A stretch of DNA of 64,000 nt, taken from NCBI GenBank assembly GCA_963675135.1, contig OY776119.1, forward strand, positions 76,315,727-76,379,726, in the 5' to 3' direction. Below, piece after piece: positions 57,556-64,000 of the stretch. The stretch is from Galeopsis tetrahit (lineage: Eukaryota > Streptophyta > Magnoliopsida > Lamiales > Lamiaceae). A program made the position numbers and the translations under genes. The notes below the pieces were generated by a model. It was given only the letters and a program-made list of their open reading frames with translations. It did no database searches and was not told the origin of the DNA. Every line of letters starts with the position of its first letter. Position 1 is the stretch's first letter.

Positions 57556-57566
57556 ATGAACGATGG
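57556..57566. repeat. 11-bp target duplication, right (MULE)
   Basis: ATGAACGATGG, identical to 52118-52128. Confidence 0.85.
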
Positions 57567-58100
57567 TACCGAGTTTATAAAAATGAAAATTGATAATAGG
57601 GAAATTTTCAAATGCACTGTGTGCACCAAAACAGGTTTGGTGCACATGCTTTTGTCTTTATCCTTCCACCTTCGCTTATTTACCCTTTTTCTCTACTTAC
57701 TTTTATAACTCTAATTTTTTTCTTCCACTCTCACTTATCACCCTTTTTTCTCTACTTATTGTTATAACTCCAATTTTTTCTCCTACTTATTAATTAATTA
57801 ATTTACCGTGATCGACCAATCCAAACTTTATTAATTAATTAATTTATAATTATGGATTAAAGTACAATTCTCATTTTTATTGATCAATTTATAAGCAAGT
57901 AGAAACTATCACTTTTAAAATTTTCTAATAGGATCAAATTTATAGTTAAAAAACATTAAATACCCTTAATATACATATCTTACATTATTTTTTAAAAATA
58001 AAAAATTAAATTAAATTTATTAATTCCATGATTTGTGCAACTGCTCAATCCCTTAATTATAGACGTGATTTACTATCTTTCTGGAGCTTCAGAATCGGAG

Positions 58101-58240
58101 GGAGAAACCAACAATGGCTGGAGCTTAGGGAGATGACACAATTTTCCTCCCTCTCTCTCTCAAAACCAAGGGAGAAACCAACAATGGCGGGAGCTCAGGG
58201 AGATGACACAATTTTCCTCTCTCTCCCTTAAAACCAACAG
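58101..58240 (+). repeat. 70-bp direct repeat around an ATG context
   Basis: Two adjacent copies (start 58101 and 58171) read GGAGAAACCAACAATGGCKG then GAGCTYAGGGAGATGACACA. A shorter third match, 'CAACAATGGCTAGAGCTTGG', overlaps the start codon of the small ORF at 58298. Confidence 0.85.
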
Positions 58241-58297
58241 CAATCTAGAGAGAAAAATCAGAAATCAAGCAAAAAATTGGAGTTCATTCGTTCAACA

Positions 58298-58399
58298 ATG
58301 GCTAGAGCTTGGAAATTGTTGTTGGCTCTCTGCGTAATCGCGTCTCTTGTGCTCTCGCACGTGTCGGCAGGTGTCGACCTCGTTGCCGGAGCTAAATGA
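58298..58399 (+). CDS. 33-codon ORF with a signal-peptide-like N-terminus; possible exon fragment
   Basis: The ORF reads MARAWKLLLALCVIASLVLS then HVSAGVDLVAGAK and stop. A basic start, a leucine-rich core and a small-residue 'VSA' site make a typical secretory signal peptide. No mature domain follows. It may be the first exon of a secreted small protein whose rest is lost, with a possible donor CAG|GTGTCG at about 58370. The leader has two upstream ATGs in the same 'ACAATGGC' context (58112 and 58182). No family is assigned. Confidence 0.4.
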   Translation: MARAWKLLLALCVIASLVLSHVSAGVDLVAGAK

Positions 58400-59329
58400 A
58401 ACTCGTAATTTCTCGTACTGAGGATGATAAATGATACAGTAATATTCTTTGTTTATTTTTTAAATTTGATTTTCTTTCGTGGAAAATAATAGATTTAAAT
58501 TTTCGTTTTTTTTAGGAAGTGAGTGTTTGATATACAGTAAAATTTCATTCATATACACATCAATATACATATTATCAGACCTGCACTCAATATACATATA
58601 TATATATATATTCATACATAAATGCATAAAACATTGTCTATATGTACTATTACATATACATATTTATCGTCATGTTTATATGCATTCTTGTCCTTCATAT
58701 ATTACCTGATGTATATGCATTTTTATACAAAAATTCAGTCCATTGTGCATATTATAATTCATAATTTATTTCATATATATATGCATTGTATGAGAACGGG
58801 TATTGCATACTGGACAACATGCTTAGGTGTCCAATTTTTGCACCATCTTCGTCATGTTATAAACTCAGAAAATTTATGAGTCTTTTTGTGATTTAATTGT
58901 GTTATGACTCTTTTAATTCTGGACCATAAAATTCAAAATTATTAATTTAAATTCACGTTGGATAGTTATTAATTTAAATGCAGAATTTTTGGGAAAACAA
59001 TCTTTTAACTACACAAAGTTAGCTAATAAATTCGAATTGCCTTATTTTTAGGAATATTTGAATTAAGAAAGGTGATAGATTTGCTTTTTTCGAAGATATG
59101 CATTTATCAAAATTGATTTGATGTTAATCTGTCTAATATTAATTAATTTGAAATTATTTAAATGGGAAAAGGGCAACTTTGTCTTCTTAAGTGCCAATTT
59201 GACTCTATTGGATAAAAAATAAATACCTATTCCTTATATTCCTTATTAGATAAAAGTTCGAGTGAAATGACCTTATTAAGAATTTACCCTTAAAATTACA
59301 AATTGTACTATTAAAATTATTATTAAAAC
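58400..59329. other. AT-rich spacer, nothing recognised
   Basis: It is rich in 'CATATACATA' words. ORFs here are low-complexity Tyr/Ile/His translations. No gene is supported. Confidence 0.4.
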
Positions 59330-59790
59330 TGGAAAAATGTTATTCTTATTATTAAAAAGTTGTAGATTTTGTTATTGAAAAAGTGGTAGATATTTTAAGT
59401 GAAAAATGTAATTCTTATTGAAAATTGGTAGATATTTTAAGTGAAAAGTGTAATTCTTATTGAAAAGTGGTAGATATTTTAACTAAAAAGTGTAAATTTC
59501 ATTATTAAAAGTGATAGATTTTGTACTGAAAAGTGTAATTCTCATTATTGAAAAGTGGTAGATTTTGTTATTGAAAAGTATAATTCTTATTATTGAAAAG
59601 TGGTCGATATTTTAACTGAAAAATGTAATTCTCATTATAGAAAAGTGGTAGATTTTGTTACTGAAAAGTGTATTTCTTGTTATTAAAAAGTGGTAGACTG
59701 AAAAATATAAAAGTGTAATTCTTATTATTGAAAAGTGGTAGATTCATTACTGAAAAAGTGTAATTCTTATTATTGAAAAGTGGTAGATTC
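59330..59790 (+). repeat. ~40-bp minisatellite 'GAAAAGTGGTAGATTTTGTTA'
   Basis: About ten degenerate copies of 'TTATTGAAAAGTGGTAGAT' alternate with 'GAAAAGTGTAATTCTTATTA'. The wording ('GAAAAGTGTAAT') recalls the interior of the foldback elements A-D, but no foldback ends are found here. Confidence 0.8.
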
Positions 59791-60051
59791 ATTTGCCTCA
59801 TATTCTTTGCGAAATGTAGTCTCATTTGCCTCATATTCTTTGTCCATCAAATGTAGTCTCATACACTTTATGAAAATTATCACCCTCTTCAACCATCACT
59901 TAATTACTCAATTTGCCATCAACTTTATTCACAAACAATTATTTTATTCACAATGGATCCTAAAATACCATATAATACACTTACTTTATCTACTTTTTTC
60001 TTAAAATTTGTGCCCCACCCCAATGAGACTACATTTGGTGGATAAAGGGAG
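59791..60051. mobile_element. Degraded Stowaway-like MITE
   Basis: The right end 'ACATTTGGTGGATAAAGGGAG' and the interior ('TGTAGTCTCAT', 'CTTAATTACTCAATTTGCCA', 'CCCCAATGAGACTAC') match the family at 9833 and 26602. The left end is lost and replaced by a short duplication of 'CATTTGCCTCATATTCTTTG'. Confidence 0.7.
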
Positions 60052-60111
60052 TAATTATTAAAAACATATTTAGTTACAAATTATAGTCTTAAAATATTAT
60101 AAAATTATTAT

Positions 60112-60310
60112 TTCATTTTTCTAAAATTAATATATTACTCAAAAATAAAATATTCATTCGGCAGTTTTTTCCAGTTTCCCAAAAAATTGTATAAAATTAT
60201 TTACATTTAAAAAAATCTGATTTCATTTTTCTAAAATTAATATATTACTCAGAAATAAAATAATATTTATTCATCAGTTTTTTTCCAGTTTTCTCAGAAA
60301 ATTGTTTAAT
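60112..60310 (+). repeat. ~115-bp tandem duplication
   Basis: 'TTTCATTTTTCTAAAATTAA' then 'TATATTACTCARAAATAAAATA' and 'CAGTTTTTTCCAGTTTYC' occur twice in the same order (from about 60112 and 60229). The sequence is non-coding. Confidence 0.8.
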
Positions 60311-60544
60311 TATTAAAAAAAAAAACCGGTTTTAATAAGTCTTAAAAGTTGACTAGTCAGCATAGCACACGTACACACTATGCACCAGAGATCAACTCTT
60401 GATAATAATTCCAAAATTAATTTTATTAAAAAAGGATGAGGCCTCCATTTGAATTTTGAACATTTTTTTTTTTGGATAATATGAAATTCGTCGTGATTTA
60501 AAAAATAAACTCTTTTGTTTTGTTTTTAAGAATATGATGATAGC

Positions 60545-60740
60545 AATTAGGGGTGTGTAAAGTATGGTTCAGATCGACCAAACCGATCGAACCAAATCAG
60601 ACCATTAAATATGGTTCGATTTTTGGTTTACGGTTCGATTTACGGTTTTTAGAATTGATTTTTTTTAGTATGGTTTGGTTAACGATTTTCACTAATGAAA
60701 ACCCCGCAAAAAACCGAACCAAACCGAACTTATTATATAT
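60545..60740. mobile_element. Possible hAT-like MITE fragment
   Basis: 'TAGGGGTGTGTAAAGTATGG' at about 60549 and repeated 'GGTTCGATTT' / 'CCGAACCAAACCGAAC' resemble small hAT-like elements of plants. A matching right end was not found. Confidence 0.35.
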
Positions 60741-60931
60741 ATTATATAAAAAATATATTGTACTATATATTATATAATATGATCTAAATAAATAATATAT
60801 ATATTATAGTCTCTATATTATATATACAATCCCTAAACTAGTAAACTCAAGACATTTTTTAAGTCGTCAAGCCCAATTGCCCAAAGCCAGAAATCCTACC
60901 CATTATGTTCTATTTAGTACTAGTAGGGCAC

Positions 60932-60947
60932 CCGTGCTGACGCACGG
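60932..60947 (-). terminator. Helitron 3' terminal hairpin
   Basis: On the plus strand CCGTGC (60932-60937), loop TGAC, GCACGG (60942-60947): a perfect 6-bp stem 8 bases from the CTAG end at 60920-60923. This is the Helitron replication-termination signal. Confidence 0.75.
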
Positions 60948-61419
60948 TCTGATATGTTGAAAAATGTGACGACATTTAAAATTTTAAATATTATTTATAA
61001 TGTATATTAATTTTATAGTAATACCACCAACTTATATTAATTATCATAAGTTAAAATTAATTATTGCTAACTAATATTTATAATACTAAATCCAATGTAT
61101 AGAAATAATAAAATAAACATTGATAAGATGTTACAAAATTATTAATCTTAAAATTTTATTACATTGATGTCTTATATTATATAAATTTAAATTTAGCATA
61201 TAAATAAATAAAATTAATGTGTAATAATTAAATATATGTATATTTATGATACAACATAATTATTAAATTACTATAAAATGTTAAAGAATATTACAGTAAT
61301 TTTGTTGACATAAATTGCATTCAATTAAATAATGAAATAATTTAAAATCAATAGTAATGGTTTTATAAAAAATAAGTAACTTAAAACTGATCAAACTTAA
61401 ATATTAAATTATTATAAAA

Positions 61420-63840
61420 TCATACATTTATAAAAACTTCATGAAACACTACGTTCTTTGTGATATTACAATCACGATTGTTGTCATGACATAACAGGAT
61501 CTTCAAACCACGACGATTTGTTATTCTATATACTACTACATATCTAGAAAATGATTGCCCCTGACTTTTATTAATAGTCATAGCATATAACACAATCAAC
61601 GGAAACTGTCTACGTTGAAACTTGAAAGCCAGTCTAGAATCAGAAGGTGTCAATGTAAGCCGCGGTATCAATATCAGTTGTCCACAACTACTTCCAGTTA
61701 GAACCTTAGCTTCAAAAACCTTATCACCCAACCTGGTTATAACCAACCTAACCATAAAAAAAAATGCAAAATTTTAAACGATAGAAAATAAAAAAAATAT
61801 ATAAAGAAAAAGTTACTAAAAAAATGACACAAACATGGTTCCATTGCATATAGGCCATTTGAGTGATCTATATTTCTCAATAATATTACCGACATTCCAA
61901 CTTTCAAATCGATTCATGATCAGATACACCAGAACACTTCAAACTATTAAGAAATTCAGGAGTATGGACATTAGCCAAATTATCAACATTCAGATCAGAT
62001 TTTATGTAAGGATTGTCGGAGCTCAAATAAGTACGTGATTCCTTTTCATTTAACCGAATCATGTGCTCATTTATTGACCTAACAACATCTACCGTGGGCG
62101 CAAGTATAACTCTACTATGTAAATAGTCATGATAATCCATCATATTCTTAAAATCAGGATAAATGCTATCAACAATAATAGAAATCAGATCATTACCACA
62201 CTTTAGCAAAATATCCTCAAGAATTTGTACATCACATCCGTACTCAGTTTTTTTTCATGTACAGTAAAACCTCTATAAATTAATACTCTATGAATTAATA
62301 GACTCTCTAAAATAATAAAATTTTCCGGTCTCGATTTGGGCCTTTGTAAAAAATCGTCAAATTCGATAAGATAATAATTTTTCAAAAAATTCCTTTATAA
62401 ATATTAGGTCCCATTAAAACTTTAAATTAATAATTCATAAATATTACAATTATAAATATTATAGTATGGTCTCTCTTATAAATCTTTTCATCAACCCACA
62501 CTTGTAAATCTTTTTGAGTGCATGTGAGATTGTCTCTCTTATACTTACATAATGTTTTACGCATTTGATGGATGATTTTGCGATGCATTTTAGATGAGAA
62601 GACATGGTTGGGTGTTATGAATTATTTTATTTACATATTGAGATTTATATAGTATATGTTTCATTCATCATGCATGAATATATTTAATTGACTATAATAG
62701 TTATTTAAGTGCAACGAATTAATGTAAACATGTATATTTAAGTAATTTCAATGAATTGATACATACGTCCATGAATATAAGTAGTTAATTGTATACAATG
62801 AATTGATATTATACATGAATATATTTAATTTAGTTACAAAGAATTGATTGATATATGAATATAATCGATGAAACATATATGAACTCATTTATTTTCAATA
62901 GATATGTATTAAATTTGTTGAATTTAAGAAGTCTATCTTTTAAAGAATAAAATATTAATTTATCGATAAATTAATATTGTTTTAAATTAATAATATTTCA
63001 TGGTTGCAATATTATTAATTTATAGAGGTTTTCCTGTAGTACCATCTCCAATAGATGGTATATCCATTCAGAAAAATAATTCAATTTATGTTGAAGTTCA
63101 TCAAATCTCAGGTTTTGAAGCCTCATGTTCTTCGTGAGTTTCAGAAGAGTACAATCATTCCACAAATTAGATGAATTGATAGTAGTGTGAACGATATCCT
63201 GTTTAGTTCCTTACAGAATAACGGGTAATATCTGACTAAAATCACCTCCAAGCACAACAGTCTTACCGCCAAAAGGCAGTTCAGATGACAAAAAATTTGT
63301 GAGCTGCATAATATCCTTCAAAGTGGTATCAAGAGCCTAAATACAATATCTTTCAACCATTGCCGCTTCATCCAATATTATGAGACCACATTTAATCAAG
63401 AGCTCAACAAAGAGAACTTAATTGATGAATATTGCATGTAGAATCTTCAGTAACATCAATTGAAATGGAAAATCTGGAATGAGCAGTACGTCCACATGGA
63501 AGAAGGAGTGAAGTTATACCACTCGAGGCTACATTAATTACAATCTTGCCCTTAGACCTCAAACATGCTGACAAAGTCTTCCATATGAAATTTTTGCATG
63601 TTCCACCATATCCATATCCATAAACAAAAGACACATCGCCCTTACCGGATTGAATGGACGTAATTATTCTATCGTACACACCACGTTAAATTTTCTAATT
63701 AAATCCTCATACTCTAACTTCAAAGAAGACCTATTGTATGTAAACTCATTCAAAATCAATATATTTCTAGATGAAAAGTTCAGATCATGTTTAACCATCA
63801 ACATGCCTTTAAAATCTTGCAAAGACTTACCAAAATTCCG
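61420..63840 (-). pseudogene. Helitron PIF1-like helicase, decayed
   Basis: From right to left: 'LEYEDLIRKFN' and, after a frame change, 'YDRIITSIQSGKGDVSFVYG' leading to the Walker A region, which reads GYGGTCKN instead of GGTGKT. Motif II 'LDEAAM' and 'VVLGGDFSQILPV' (63200-63400) have in-frame stops. After an inserted transposon (62262-63036) come 'RVILAPTVDVVRSINEHM' and 'VGMSVILLRNID', then 61755-61420 with 'FPLIVLYAMTINKSQGQSF', the conserved C-terminal helicase motif. Stops, shifts, a damaged nucleotide-binding loop and an insertion show it is dead. Confidence 0.9.
62262..63036. mobile_element. Emigrant/pogo-like TIR element inside the helicase
   Basis: It begins CAGTAAAACCTCTATAAATT and its inverted right end is CAGGAAAACCTCTATAAATT. 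Flanks are TA (62260-62261 and 63037-63038). These ends match the known Emigrant/pogo-type (Tc1/mariner superfamily) ends of plants. At 775 bp with no transposase ORF it is non-autonomous. It interrupts the helicase reading frame. Confidence 0.85.
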
Positions 63841-64000
63841 CTAACATATTATCAATTTATAACAAACAACAACTCTTGATTTCATCATCTGTCATCCACA
63901 ATTCTACAAGAAATTACAATTAAAAATATATTGGTTAATTATGATAAAATAGATTAATATAACATATTATTTTTTTCATAAGCAAGAGTATGATAAATTT

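Larger units (their letters stand above)
60920..64000 (-). mobile_element. Helitron, 3' part (continues beyond the window)
   Basis: On the minus strand the element ends ...CCGTGC-GTCA-GCACGG, 8 bases, then CTAG (60923-60920), followed by T (60919 is A on the plus strand). A hairpin shortly before a CTRR end and insertion next to T are the defining 3' signs of Helitrons. About 500 bp upstream on the same strand is a decayed PIF1-like helicase, as in autonomous Helitrons. The replication-initiator (HUH) part and the 5' end would lie beyond 64000. Confidence 0.75.

Overview
The window looks like nuclear DNA of a flowering plant, a eudicot. It is AT-rich, its genes have introns, and most of it is nested transposable elements. 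Three genes appear intact: a cytosolic enolase 3-type gene (ENO3-like, 12 exons, + strand, 7867-15698), the sliding-clamp gene PCNA (4 exons, - strand, 17597-19419), and an intronless 3-ketoacyl-CoA synthase of the KCS12 type (+ strand, 49200-50609). Lamiales or another asterid is plausible but is only an impression.
1-7.5 kb: a ~340-380 bp tandem array, a long-terminal-inverted-repeat (TIR) element whose end resembles the array unit, a nested Stowaway-like MITE, and the largest copy (6391-7475) of a foldback element family that recurs three more times. 7.6-19.7 kb: ENO3-like and PCNA, convergent with a ~1.9 kb gap. The enolase has MITEs in two introns and has lost two catalytic residues (metal-ligand Asp to Gly, catalytic His to Gln). 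The PCNA upstream region carries E2F-like, site II and telo-box motifs.
20-27 kb: MITEs, foldback copies, a Mutator-like element with a 9-bp target duplication, and minisatellites. 26.9-45.0 kb: a decayed non-LTR retrotransposon (LINE, - strand) split by a 13.16-kb Ty1/copia element of Sirevirus type, inserted with a CTTTC target duplication. The Sirevirus LTRs are nearly identical and its third ORF (1184 codons) is open, but gag and pol carry stops and a frame change. 45-49 kb: a truncated foldback copy, a MITE, a tRNA-derived SINE with a 15-bp target duplication, and a LINE tail.
49-64 kb: the KCS gene; a 5.4-kb Mutator-like element (52129-57555) with ~400-bp TIRs and an 11-bp target duplication that carries a piece of an LRL-type bHLH gene (a Pack-MULE); repeats; and the 3' end of a Helitron (hairpin plus CTAG) with a decayed PIF1-like helicase, itself broken by an Emigrant/pogo-like element.
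No ribosomal RNA, genuine tRNA or organelle gene was seen. The ENO3-like protein (glycolytic family), PCNA (replication) and KCS (very-long-chain fatty acids) have no shared pathway here; their proximity is ordinary plant gene order with repeats between.
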